DNA of 64,000 bases from Pseudonocardia sp. EC080619-01 (GTDB lineage: Bacteria; Actinomycetota; Actinomycetes; Mycobacteriales; Pseudonocardiaceae), in assembly GCF_001420995.1 (NCBI RefSeq), contig NZ_CP012184.1, forward strand, positions 4,820,501-4,884,500. Reading direction: 5' to 3'. The position numbers and the translations under genes were made by a program. Numbering within the stretch: the first letter of the stretch is position 1; every line of letters begins with the position of its first letter. Shown here one piece after another: positions 1-8,049 of the stretch. A model generated the notes under the pieces. The model was not told where the DNA came from. It saw only the letters and a list, made by a program, of their open reading frames with translations, and made no database searches.

Positions 1-499
1 CTCGTACTTCTTCCACATCTCGCTGAACGCGACGACGTGGGCGGGCCGCCTCGGGCTGATGATCGTTCCGCCGATCGTCTACTGGGTCACCTACCGCTGG
101 TGCCTGGGCCTGCAGAAGTCGGACCGCGCGGTGCTGGAGCACGGCATCGAGACCGGCATCATCAAGCGGCTCCCGCACGGCGAGTTCATCGAGGTGCACC
201 AGCCGCTGGCCGGTGTCGACTCGCACGGTCACGCGATCGAGCTGGACTACCAGGGCACGTCCGTGCCGAAGCGGATGAACCAGCTGGGCTCGGCCGGCGA
301 GCCGGTCCCGGGTTCGCTGATGAAGCCGGACCCGGCCGAGGAGTCGCGGGAGCTGGCGCACGCCCGGCACGAGGCCCACGAGCGGGAGCTGACCGAGCGC
401 GACGAGCGCGCGGCCGCCCGCCGGGAGCTCGAGTCCCGCCGCGAGGAGCTCGCCGGCCGGCCGGACGACGGTGGTCGTCCGCAGCAGCCGACCGAGTGA
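1..499 (+). CDS. qcrB: Cytochrome bc1 complex cytochrome b subunit, C-terminal part
   Basis: Only the last 165 or so codons are inside the window; the gene enters from the left edge already in frame. The visible part starts with the end of the transmembrane core (SYFFHISLNATTWAGRLG), then a loop with TYRWCLGLQKSDRAVLEHGIETGIIKRLPHGEF, which is typical of actinobacterial QcrB in the menaquinol-cytochrome c oxidoreductase of the bc1-aa3 supercomplex. The last roughly 55 residues are a highly charged Glu/Arg/Ala-rich tail likely to be a cytoplasmic helix or coiled coil, outside the conserved fold. It ends in TGA, followed 20 bp later by a strong hairpin. Identification rests on recognised family sequence; function is family knowledge. 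Confidence 0.9.
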   Translation, partial: SYFFHISLNATTWAGRLGLMIVPPIVYWVTYRWCLGLQKSDRAVLEHGIETGIIKRLPHGEFIEVHQPLAGVDSHGHAIELDYQGTSVPKRMNQLGSAGEPVPGSLMKPDPAEESRELAHARHEAHERELTERDERAAARRELESRREELAGRPDDGGRPQQPTE

Positions 500-519
500 T
501 CTCCTAGGAACGCACGACG

Positions 520-553
520 ACGGGCCCCGCCGGACACCTCCGGCGGGGCCCGT
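520..553. terminator. Bidirectional hairpin terminator between qcrB and the exonuclease gene
   Basis: Perfect 15-bp stem (ACGGGCCCCGCCGGA and its complement) with a 4-base CACC loop. It lies in the 75-bp gap between two convergent genes. There is no T-tract, as is usual for high-GC actinobacteria. Confidence 0.75.
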
Positions 554-574
554 CCGCGTTCCGGGCCGGCGCGG

Positions 575-2323
575 TCAGGTGCGGTGCGACGGCTCGTCGG
601 GGGACTGCTCGCCCGTACGGTGCGCGGTGTCGCGGGCCCGGTCCGCCCACTCGCGCCACGGCCCGCCACCCCGGGCCGGCTCCGCCCACGACGGCGTGCT
701 GTACACCAGGCGGGTGCCGCCCTCGGTCAGCCAGCGGTAGAGCAGCCGCACCTCCTCGGCGGGAGCGCCGCGCAGCGGTCCGGGCTCGGGCAGGACGGTC
801 TGTGCCCCGTCGCGCAGTGCCTCGACGACCGGCATCGGCCGGACCCCGCGCGGGGCGTTCCCGGCTGCGGCGAGCCTGCCGTGCCGCAGCACGGCGAGCT
901 GCCAGCCGCCGCTGCCGTCCGGCCGGGCACCGACGACCTCGTCGAGCCCGGCGAGCCCGGCGAGCGTGCCCGCCCGGTCGACACCCGAGGCCAGCGCCGC
1001 GAGCCGGTCCCGGGCCAGGGCGGCGGCCTCGTACCGGCCGTCGGCGGCACGGGCGTCCACCCCGTCGGCCAGCGCGCGCAGCGGGGCGTCGCTGCGGCCC
1101 TCGACCAGCTCGCGCCACGACTCGACGGCCGGCGCGTAGTCCTCGGCGGACTGCAGCCCGGCGCACGGCGCGGCACACCGCCCGAGCTCGTGCAGCGCGC
1201 ACGGCGTCCCGGACGGGTTGCGAGCCGGGATCCGGATGGTGCACCGGCGCAGCGGGACCGCGTCGAGCGCGGCGTCGAGGACGGCGGTGGCCGCCCGCTG
1301 CGAGGAGAACGGCCCGAGTGCGCCCTCCCGCGGCGAGGCGACGACCGAGAGCCGCGGGAAGGTCTCCGCCGTCGGCGCCACCCACCAGGCGCGGCCGGGG
1401 TTGCGGGAACGCCGATTGTACCGGGGCCGGTGCGCGGCGATCAGGCGCAGCTCCCGCACCGACGCCTCCAGCGCGTGCGCGCACACGACGGTGTCGACCC
1501 GCTCGGCCTGAGCGACCATGTCGCGGACCCGGCGGCGCCGCTCGCCCGCGGTGAAGTAGGAGCGGACCCGGCGGTGCAGGTCCCCGCTCGTGCCGACGTA
1601 GAGCACCTCGTCGCCCGCGCCGCGGAACAGGTAGACCCCGGGCTCGGACGGCACCCGCTTCGCGAGGTGACGGCGTTGCCGCTGCGCGGTGGTCGGGCGG
1701 TGCGGCGCCCGGTCCTTCACCAGCTGCAGCAGTTCCTCCAGGCTCTGCACCCCGAGGTTCCCGATGCGTTCGAGGAGGTGGTGCAGCACCTCGACGGTGG
1801 CCCTGGCGTCGGTCAGCGCCCGGTGGTCCGGCGTGGTGCGACAGCCGAAGTGCGCCGCGAGCGCCCCGAGCCGCACGCTCGGGCACTCGCTGCGGGGGAG
1901 CACCGCGCGGGCCAGCCGGGCCGTGCAGAGCACCGGTGGCGACGGCCAGGGACGCTCGTGCCGCTCGCACGCGGCCCGGAGGAACCCGGTGTCGAACGGG
2001 GCGTTGTGGGCGACCAGCACCGACCCCCGGAGCAGGTCGAGCACCGGGGGCAGCACCGCACCGAGCGGCGGGGCACCGGCGAGCATCCCGTTCGTGATCC
2101 CGGTCAGCCGGGTCACGTCGGCCGGCACCCGCGTGCCCGGGTCGACGAGCGTGGACAGCTCGCCGATCGACTCCCCGCCCCGTACCGAGACCGCGCCGAC
2201 CTCGGTGATCGCGTCGGCCCGGTGGCTGCCGCCGGTGGTCTCCAGGTCGACGACGCAGAACGTGACGTCGCGCAGCGGGGTGCCGAGCTCGTCGAACGTG
2301 AGCTGCGGGGAGCAGGGGGTCAC
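575..2323 (-). CDS. DEDDh 3'-5' exonuclease fused to a UvrC/Cho-type GIY-YIG nuclease domain
   Basis: About 582 residues. The N-terminal 190 residues are a DnaQ-like exonuclease: VVDLETTGG supplies the DxE of motif I, HNAPFDTGFL motif II and HRALTDARATVEVL the HxAxxD of motif III. A GIY-YIG domain follows near residue 228 (GVYLF ... VLYVGTSGDLHRRV), then a UvrC-like C-terminal part with the Cys-containing segment CTIRIPARNPSGTPCALHELGRC. Actinobacteria carry this fusion beside the bc1 genes (Rv2191 in M. tuberculosis, from memory). It is probably an accessory repair nuclease; the exact substrate is unknown. The GTG at 2323 gives VTPCSPQLTF; another in-frame GTG lies three codons upstream at 2332, so the start is not certain. 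Confidence 0.85.
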   Translation of the reverse strand: MTPCSPQLTFDELGTPLRDVTFCVVDLETTGGSHRADAITEVGAVSVRGGESIGELSTLVDPGTRVPADVTRLTGITNGMLAGAPPLGAVLPPVLDLLRGSVLVAHNAPFDTGFLRAACERHERPWPSPPVLCTARLARAVLPRSECPSVRLGALAAHFGCRTTPDHRALTDARATVEVLHHLLERIGNLGVQSLEELLQLVKDRAPHRPTTAQRQRRHLAKRVPSEPGVYLFRGAGDEVLYVGTSGDLHRRVRSYFTAGERRRRVRDMVAQAERVDTVVCAHALEASVRELRLIAAHRPRYNRRSRNPGRAWWVAPTAETFPRLSVVASPREGALGPFSSQRAATAVLDAALDAVPLRRCTIRIPARNPSGTPCALHELGRCAAPCAGLQSAEDYAPAVESWRELVEGRSDAPLRALADGVDARAADGRYEAAALARDRLAALASGVDRAGTLAGLAGLDEVVGARPDGSGGWQLAVLRHGRLAAAGNAPRGVRPMPVVEALRDGAQTVLPEPGPLRGAPAEEVRLLYRWLTEGGTRLVYSTPSWAEPARGGGPWREWADRARDTAHRTGEQSPDEPSHRT

Positions 2324-2449
2324 GTCCCGCACCGTAGCGCCGGGGTCCGACAGTATGTTCGAACCGGGTCGGTGACGGGCCGGTTCCGATCGGGCTCCGT
2401 GCCCGGCCGGTCGGCGGCACGGGGCGGCGGTCGGGGATAGCCTGGACCG

Positions 2450-4093
2450 ATGGCGCACGACGACACGGATGCACCGGGCCCCACGGCCTCCGGCGTCCCG
2501 TCGTGTCCCGGCGCCGGGGCGTCCGAGGACCCCTCGGACCGTTCCGGCGGCCCGTCCGGCCCCGCACACGGCCCGTCCGGCCCAGCACGTGACCCGTCCG
2601 GCCCCGCACGCGACTCGTCGGGCCCCGCACGCGACCCGTCCGGCTCCGACGACCCCGGTCCGGGCTCCGACTGCACCGGTCCCGGGTCCGGCACTCCCTG
2701 GCCGCCGCTGTCGGCGCCGTTGCGGGCCCGGCTCGCCGAGATCGCGAGCGCGGCCCTGGGCGGCCTGCGGCCGGTCGAGGTGCCCGCCCCGCTGCGGCGT
2801 TTCGCGACGTTCACCCCGGCGAAGCGGGCCCGGCTCGCCGGGCAGGTCCTGGTCGCCCAGCTGGAGTCCGACCCGGCGTTCCGCGCGGCCGTCGTCGCGT
2901 GGTGGGCCGAGCACCGGCCGGGCGAGCTGGAGCTGCCGGACCGGACGGAGCAGGGGAGCGGCGACGACGCCTCGGCAGCCGCCTCCGCGGCCGGCCCGGC
3001 GGCCGGTACTGCCGGGTCCGACACCGACGGGGACCTCCCCGCCCCGGTCGACAAGCTCGACGCGGCCGCCGTCGCCCTGCTCACGGGCGACCCGCGGGCC
3101 GGGCGACGGGTGACCGAGGCCGAGCAGTCCGGGGACCTGACCGCGATGCGGGCCGAGCGGGACGAGGCGCTCGCCAAGGTCGACAAGCTCACCGCCGAGC
3201 TGGAACGGGTGCGGGCCGAGGTCGCGGAGGAACGGGACCAGGCGCGCACGGTCGTCGGGAGCCGGGACGCGGAGTTCCAGCAGATGCGACGCCGGATCAG
3301 CGACCAGGGTGGGAAGCTGCGCGCCGCGCTCGACGCCCGCGCGGAGCTGGAGGCCGAGGTCGCCGGGCTGCGTGCCGGGGCCGACGAGCGGCTGACCGCC
3401 GCGCGCACCGAGTGCGCGCACGAACGGGAGCGTGCCGAACAGGAGCGGCGCCGGGCCGAGGCGGCGCCCCGGGAGGTCGCCGCCGCACGGGCGGCGGCCC
3501 GGGAGGCGCGCCGCGGCGACGAGGTGCGGCTGGAGCTGCTGCTGGACACGGTCGGCGGGGCGATCGCGGGTCTGCGCCGCGAGCTCGACGTGGGCGCCGG
3601 GGGACCGCGCCCGGCGGACCTCCTCGCCGGGACGGGCGGGGACGCGGCGACCGCGGCCCGCGGGCGGGCCGGGGTGCCCGTCGACGGGCTCGCCGCGCTC
3701 GACACGTTGCTCGCCATGCCCGCGGTGCACCTGATCGTCGACGGCTACAACGTCAGCAAGACCGGCTATCCGGACCTGCCACTGGCCGACCAGCGCTCGC
3801 GCCTGGTGGGGCAGCTCGGCGTGCTCGGCGCCCGTACCGGGGTGGAGATCACCGTCGTGTTCGACGGTGCCGCGGTCAGCGCTGCGCCGCTGCGGGGCGG
3901 GCGCGGCGTCCGGGTGCTGTTCAGCGAGGCCGGCGTGATCGCCGACGACGTCGTGCGCGATCTCGTGGCCGCCGAGCCCCGCGGGCGCCCCCTGCTGGTG
4001 GCGACCACCGACCAGGAGGTCGTCCGCTCGGTGCGTCGCAGCGGTGCCCACACGGTGCCCTCGGCCGTCCTGCTGCGCCGCCTGGGCGGCTGA
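2450..4093 (+). CDS. NYN-domain putative RNase with long coiled coil
   Basis: 547 residues. The first 80 residues are Pro/Gly/Ser-rich and contain five 7-residue repeats. A conserved helical region follows (residues about 85-175), then a charged coiled coil rich in Glu, Arg and Ala at about 221-380. A C-terminal NYN/PIN-like domain covers about 425-547. The acidic residues expected for metal binding are visible: LIVDGYNVSK, VVFDGAAVS, VIADDVVRDLV and ATTDQEV. NYN proteins are PIN-fold nucleases or RNA-binding proteins, so RNA processing is the likely role; no substrate can be named. The ATG at 2450 follows 126 bp of leader and the gene is divergent from the exonuclease. Confidence 0.8.
   Translation: MAHDDTDAPGPTASGVPSCPGAGASEDPSDRSGGPSGPAHGPSGPARDPSGPARDSSGPARDPSGSDDPGPGSDCTGPGSGTPWPPLSAPLRARLAEIASAALGGLRPVEVPAPLRRFATFTPAKRARLAGQVLVAQLESDPAFRAAVVAWWAEHRPGELELPDRTEQGSGDDASAAASAAGPAAGTAGSDTDGDLPAPVDKLDAAAVALLTGDPRAGRRVTEAEQSGDLTAMRAERDEALAKVDKLTAELERVRAEVAEERDQARTVVGSRDAEFQQMRRRISDQGGKLRAALDARAELEAEVAGLRAGADERLTAARTECAHERERAEQERRRAEAAPREVAAARAAAREARRGDEVRLELLLDTVGGAIAGLRRELDVGAGGPRPADLLAGTGGDAATAARGRAGVPVDGLAALDTLLAMPAVHLIVDGYNVSKTGYPDLPLADQRSRLVGQLGVLGARTGVEITVVFDGAAVSAAPLRGGRGVRVLFSEAGVIADDVVRDLVAAEPRGRPLLVATTDQEVVRSVRRSGAHTVPSAVLLRRLGG
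2549..2653 (+). repeat. 21-bp tandem repeat coding for DPSGPAR-type heptapeptides
   Basis: Residues 34-68 of the NYN protein read GPSGPAH, GPSGPAR, DPSGPAR, DSSGPAR, DPSGSDD: five units of seven residues. The unit is a multiple of three bases, so changes in copy number keep the frame. It lies in the disordered N-terminal part. Confidence 0.75.
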
Positions 4094-4105
4094 ACGGGCC
4101 CGGAC

Positions 4106-4483
4106 TCAGCCCGCGTCGCGGTGGCGCCGGTCGCGGACCGGTACCACGGGGACCGGCATCAGGGGCCGCTCCGCCGCGGGAGCACGCCGCTCGGACGGTT
4201 CCACCAGCTGCAGGTGCGGGATCAGGCCGTGGTCGGCCAGCACCTGCAGGGCCCGGCGCTCCGGCTCGGCGAACTCGACCGGGCCGCTCCCCGGGCCGCC
4301 GGCCACCGGGCGCAGCCCGCCGGGTACGGCCGCGGCACCGCTCCGGCCGGTCTGCTCGCCGGGCAGGTCGACCGGCAGGTAGGGGATCGGACGGTCGATC
4401 TCGGGCACGTCCATGAGGACGCCGATCACGCAGTCACCGCAGGCGGTGCCACGGACCTCGCAGCGGTCGCAGTCGACGATCAT
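4106..4483 (-). CDS. Conserved small Cys-rich protein of unknown function
   Basis: 125 residues. The first 25 hold four cysteines in the pattern MIVDCDRCEVRGTACGDC, followed by VIGVLMDVP. This looks like a small zinc- or iron-sulfur-binding knuckle. The rest is Pro/Arg-rich, with a helical segment EPERRALQVLADHGLIPHLQLVE. The ATG at 4483 is preceded by GGGAGG at good distance. It is convergent with the NYN gene (12 bp apart). I recognise the N-terminal motif as recurrent in actinobacterial hypothetical proteins but cannot assign a function. Confidence 0.7.
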   Translation of the reverse strand: MIVDCDRCEVRGTACGDCVIGVLMDVPEIDRPIPYLPVDLPGEQTGRSGAAAVPGGLRPVAGGPGSGPVEFAEPERRALQVLADHGLIPHLQLVEPSERRAPAAERPLMPVPVVPVRDRRHRDAG

Positions 4484-4837
4484 CGGGGCCTCCCTCGTCG
4501 TGTGGTCGTGCGATCACCGCCGAAGCTAGGGGAGGGGTCCGACAGAAACCGGCCGCGGAGGTCCGTACCCCCGGATCCGGGAAATCCGTTGCCGATCCGT
4601 AACCCGGGCCCGCCCGCGCTCGTTCACCTGAACAGCACCACCTCCTCACCGGACGTCCTGCCGGGTGGTCCCCCGCCACCCGGTCGGAGCATCCCGGGAG
4701 CTCCCGGCCCCGACGGGAACCTCCGGGGCACCGCGGGACGACGGGGAGGAGAGCGGATCGTCCGCTCCCCAGAAGGCCGGTCGGCGGCCCGCGACCCCGG
4801 CGTGTCCCCCGACGCGTGCGGCGCCGCCGGACCGGCC
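4484..4837. other. Non-coding stretch before the minisatellite
   Basis: No convincing gene: reading frames here are shadows without recognisable domains. It should hold the promoter of the Cys-rich gene, transcribed leftward. I see no clear promoter hexamers. Confidence 0.5.
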
Positions 4838-5029
4838 CTTCGAACCGTCGTGACCCGGAGCGCCGACACCGCCGTGCCCTGGTCCGCCGACACTGCTGTG
4901 GCCCGGCGCTCCGACACCGCCGTGCCCCGGTCCGCCCAGACCGCCGTGACCCGGCCCGCCCACACCGCGGTGGCAGGGCCCGCCGACACCGCGGTGGCCC
5001 GGCCCCGGACCGCCGTGACCGGCCCGGCT
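4838..5029. repeat. Degenerate 24-bp minisatellite upstream of pimB
   Basis: About eight consecutive units; the best have the form GCCGACACCGCCGTG followed by CCCYGGTCC. Clear full units start at 4862, 4886, 4910, 4934, 4958 and 4982, with a diverged unit at 4838 and a 21-bp one at 5006. The array ends 13 bp before the pimB start codon. Translations in several frames give octapeptide repeats, but none has a plausible start and domain, so I treat it as non-coding. Confidence 0.8.
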
Positions 5030-5042
5030 ACCGTCGGTCGCC

Positions 5043-6176
5043 GTGGCGCGCACGTTGCTGGTGACCAACGACTTCCCGCCCCGGCCCGGCGGCATCCAGA
5101 GCTACCTGCACGACCTGGCGCGCGCGCTGCCGGTCGGCGAGCTCGCCGTCTACGCCCCGGCCTGGCGGGGAGACCACGAGTTCGACGCGACGCTCCCGTT
5201 CCCGGTGCACCGCCACCGGTCCTCGCTGATGCTCCCGGTGCCCGAGGTCGCCCGGCGTGCCGCGGGGATCGCCCGTGAACACGGAGCCGGCGCCGTCTGG
5301 TTCGGTGCCGCGGCCCCGCTGGGCCTGCTGGGCCCGTCGCTGCGCCGGCGGGCCGGGATCGGCCGGGTCATTGCCACCACCCACGGGCACGAGGTCGGCT
5401 GGTCGATGCTGCCCGGGGCGCGCGCGGCACTGCGCAGGATCGGGGCGGACGCCGACGTCGTCACCACCGTCTCGCGCTGGACCCGGGACCGGTTCGCGGC
5501 CGCGTTCGGCCCGGACGCCGCGCTCGAGCCGCTGCCGCCGCCGGTCGACACCACCCGGTTCGCGCCCGATCCCGCGGCCCGCGCCGCGGTCCGGGCCCGC
5601 TACGGCCTCGGCGGGGCACCGGTCGTCGCCTGCGTGTCCCGTCTGGTACCGCGCAAGGGGCAGGACGTGCTCGTCGCAGCCCTGCCGGCGATCCGCGAGC
5701 GGGTGCCCGGTGCCCGCCTGCTGCTCGTCGGTGGCGGGCCGTACCGGGACCGGCTGCGGAGGCTGGCCGTCTCGCACGGGGTGGCCGACGCCGTCGTCCT
5801 GACGGGGGGTGTGCCGGCCGCGGAGCTCGCCGCGCACCACGCGGCCGGGGACGTGTTCGCGCTGCCGTGCCGCACCCACCTGGGCGGGCTGGACGTCGAG
5901 GGGCTGGGGATCGCGCTGCTCGAGGCGGCCGCGTCCGGCCTGCCGGTCGTCGCGGGGGACTCCGGCGGAGCCCCGGAGACGGTGGAGGAGGGCGTCACGG
6001 GGCACGTCGTCGGAGGGCGCGACGTGAGCGCCGTCGCCGACCGGGTGGCGGGTCTGCTGGCCGACCCGGCCCGGGCATCGGCGATGGGCCGCGCCGGGCG
6101 GGACCGGGTGCGGCGGATCTGGGGTGGGACCGCCTCCGCCGACCGGCTGCGGACGTTCCTGCACCCCCACGCCTGA
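5043..6176 (+). CDS. pimB: GT4 glycosyltransferase, PimB-type phosphatidylinositol mannosyltransferase
   Basis: 377 residues, the usual length for the family. N-terminal TLLVTNDFPPRPGGIQSYLHDL is the PimB start signature. THGHEVGWSMLPGAR follows, and the GT-B C-terminal half has VSRLVPRKGQDVLVAALP and EGLGIALLEAAASGLPVVAGDSGGAPE, with the E-x7-E nucleotide-sugar motif. The enzyme adds the second mannose from GDP-mannose to PIM1 at the inner membrane face, in phosphatidylinositol mannoside and lipoglycan synthesis (family knowledge). The GTG at 5043 is the only start before the conserved sequence. Its leader is the 24-bp repeat array. Confidence 0.88.
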   Translation: MARTLLVTNDFPPRPGGIQSYLHDLARALPVGELAVYAPAWRGDHEFDATLPFPVHRHRSSLMLPVPEVARRAAGIAREHGAGAVWFGAAAPLGLLGPSLRRRAGIGRVIATTHGHEVGWSMLPGARAALRRIGADADVVTTVSRWTRDRFAAAFGPDAALEPLPPPVDTTRFAPDPAARAAVRARYGLGGAPVVACVSRLVPRKGQDVLVAALPAIRERVPGARLLLVGGGPYRDRLRRLAVSHGVADAVVLTGGVPAAELAAHHAAGDVFALPCRTHLGGLDVEGLGIALLEAAASGLPVVAGDSGGAPETVEEGVTGHVVGGRDVSAVADRVAGLLADPARASAMGRAGRDRVRRIWGGTASADRLRTFLHPHA

Positions 6177-6219
6177 GGCGGCCAGGGGACCAGGCCGCCC
6201 GGGTGTCCGGGAGCGGAGC

Positions 6220-6957
6220 TCAGCGGCGGCGCACGGCGCGCTGGACGCTCCGCATCTTCGCGCCCTGGGGCATCGGCCCCTTCGGCATCGCCGCGGCCCG
6301 GCTGCCGAGCGCGTTGAGGCGGTTCTCCAGCGAGTCCATCTCCGCGGCGGAGATGTTGCGCGGCAGCTTCATCAGGTACCGCTGCAGGCCCTTGAGCGGG
6401 ACCTGCCCCTCCTCGTTCCCGACGATCACGTCGTAGATCGGGGTGGTGCCGGCGACCCGCGCGGTCCGCTTCTTCTCCTGCGCCAGGAGGTTCTTCACCC
6501 GGTGCGGCGCGCCCTCGGCGACGAAGACGATGCCGGGCCGCCCGATGACCCGGTGCACCGCGTCGAGCTGGGTGGTGCCGGCGATGCTCTGGGTGATCCG
6601 CCACTGCCCGCGCATGTTGTCCAGCGCCCAGCCCGCGGCACCCGGCTGCCCGTCGGCCTTGACGTAGACCGAGCGCTGCACCCGCCGGCCGAAGATGCTG
6701 AACGCCCCCAGCGCACCGATGAGCACGCCGAACGGCACGAAGAACCAGGTCAGCCCGAAGAGCCAGCCGACCAGGGTGAGCAGCGCGATCGCACCGACGA
6801 AGACGCCGATCATGATCGGGAGGAGCTTCTTGTCCTCCTTGCGCTGCGTCTGGAACGCCTGCCAGATCTGCTGGCGGCGCTGCTTCGACGCGGCCTTCTT
6901 CTGGGCCTTGAGCGCCTTCTTCTCTTCGGGCGAGGGCTTGCGGGGCTTGCCGGGCAT
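6220..6957 (-). CDS. DUF4191 membrane protein
   Basis: 245 residues. A Lys-rich N-terminus (MPGKPRKPSPEEKKALKAQKK) is followed by two adjacent transmembrane helices near residues 45-90 (LLPIMIGVFVGAIALLTLVGWLFGLTW area) and a conserved cytoplasmic domain with GRPGIVFVAEG. This is the Rv2219-like family that sits next to lipA across actinobacteria; the function is unknown. The ATG at 6957 begins the conserved MPGKPRK; an earlier in-frame start at 6987 would add ten unrelated residues. Confidence 0.82.
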   Translation of the reverse strand: MPGKPRKPSPEEKKALKAQKKAASKQRRQQIWQAFQTQRKEDKKLLPIMIGVFVGAIALLTLVGWLFGLTWFFVPFGVLIGALGAFSIFGRRVQRSVYVKADGQPGAAGWALDNMRGQWRITQSIAGTTQLDAVHRVIGRPGIVFVAEGAPHRVKNLLAQEKKRTARVAGTTPIYDVIVGNEEGQVPLKGLQRYLMKLPRNISAAEMDSLENRLNALGSRAAAMPKGPMPQGAKMRSVQRAVRRR

Positions 6958-7044
6958 GTGACCAGCGTACGTGCCCGCGGTGATCAACGGTCCGTGTGGT
7001 CCACGGGCCGTCTCACGCGCCCCGCCCGCCCCGCCCGGTGCGGG

Positions 7045-8049
7045 TCAGCCCCGGGCCAGGAGGGAGCTCGCCTCCTGGGCGGCGGGGCCCGACTCGGTCA
7101 GGTGCGCCAGGTCGGGGTGCAGCTCCTCGCCGCGGTGGGCGACGGTCTGCGCGTACAGCCGGCCCGCCCGGTACGACGACCGCACCAGCGGTCCGGCCAT
7201 GACCCCGGCGAACCCGATCTCCTCGGCGGCCTTCGAGTGCGCGACGAACTCTTCGGGCTTGACCCAGCGCTCGACCGGGTGGTGGCGCTTGGTCGGGCGC
7301 AGGTACTGGGTGATCGTGATGATCTCGCAGCCGGCCTCGTGCAGGTCCCGGAGCGCCGAGGTGACCTCGTCGGGGGTCTCGCCCATCCCCAGGATCAGGT
7401 TGGACTTGGTGACCAGGCCCTTCTCGCGGGCCTTGGTGATCACCTCGAGGGAGCGCTCGTAGCGGAACGCCGGGCGGATCCGCTTGAAGATCCGCGGGAC
7501 CGTCTCGAGGTTGTGCGCGAGGACCTCGGGGCGGGCGTCGAAGACGGGGCCGAGCTGGTCGTCACGGGAGTTGAAGTCCGGGATCAGCAGCTCGACGCCG
7601 GTGCCCGGGTTCATCTCGTGGATCAGGCGGACGGTCTCGGCGTAGAGCCAGGACCCGCCGTCGTCGAGGTCGTCACGGGCGACGCCGGTGACGGTGGAGT
7701 AGCGCAGACCCATCTGCTGCACGGACTCCGCGACCCGGCGGGGCTCGTCGACGTCGAGGTCGGACGGCTTGCCGGTGTCGATCTGGCAGAAGTCACAGCG
7801 GCGGGTGCACTGCTCACCACCGATCAGGAACGTCGCCTCCCGGTCCTCCCAGCATTCGTAGATGTTGGGGCAACCGGCCTCCTCGCACACCGTGTGGAGC
7901 CCGCCCGAACGGACGAGTCCCTTGAGCTCGGTGTACTGCGGACCGGTCCGGGCGCGGGTGCGGATCCAGGACGGTTTGCGCTCGATCGGGGTCTCGCTGT
8001 TGCGGACCTCGAGGCGGAGCAGCTTGCGGCCTTCGGGTGCGACGGTCAC
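7045..8049 (-). CDS. lipA: Lipoyl synthase
   Basis: 334 residues. A radical-SAM enzyme inserting two sulfurs into octanoylated E2 and H-protein domains. Both iron-sulfur sites are visible: C55-C60-C66 (CEEAGCPNIYEC) for the auxiliary cluster and C81-C85-C88 (CTRRCDFC) for the SAM cluster. The C-terminal RSSYRAG supplies the conserved serine motif. The GTG at 8049 overlaps the stop of the upstream SDR gene by four bases (GTGA), so the two are probably translationally coupled. lipB lies 2.4 kb upstream on the same strand but separated by other genes. Confidence 0.97.
   Translation of the reverse strand: MTVAPEGRKLLRLEVRNSETPIERKPSWIRTRARTGPQYTELKGLVRSGGLHTVCEEAGCPNIYECWEDREATFLIGGEQCTRRCDFCQIDTGKPSDLDVDEPRRVAESVQQMGLRYSTVTGVARDDLDDGGSWLYAETVRLIHEMNPGTGVELLIPDFNSRDDQLGPVFDARPEVLAHNLETVPRIFKRIRPAFRYERSLEVITKAREKGLVTKSNLILGMGETPDEVTSALRDLHEAGCEIITITQYLRPTKRHHPVERWVKPEEFVAHSKAAEEIGFAGVMAGPLVRSSYRAGRLYAQTVAHRGEELHPDLAHLTESGPAAQEASSLLARG

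Noticed and set aside
2320..3717. Long minus-strand Ser/Arg-rich frame opposite the NYN gene
   Set aside because: Shadow frame produced by G/C third-position bias; no conserved domain and the sense strand has clear coiled-coil and NYN motifs.
4646..5095. Gly/His-rich minus-strand frame of 149 codons with octapeptide repeats
   Set aside because: The repeats are a by-product of the 24-bp minisatellite, which is open in several frames on both strands. No ribosome-binding site or domain is seen and the frame overlaps the pimB start.
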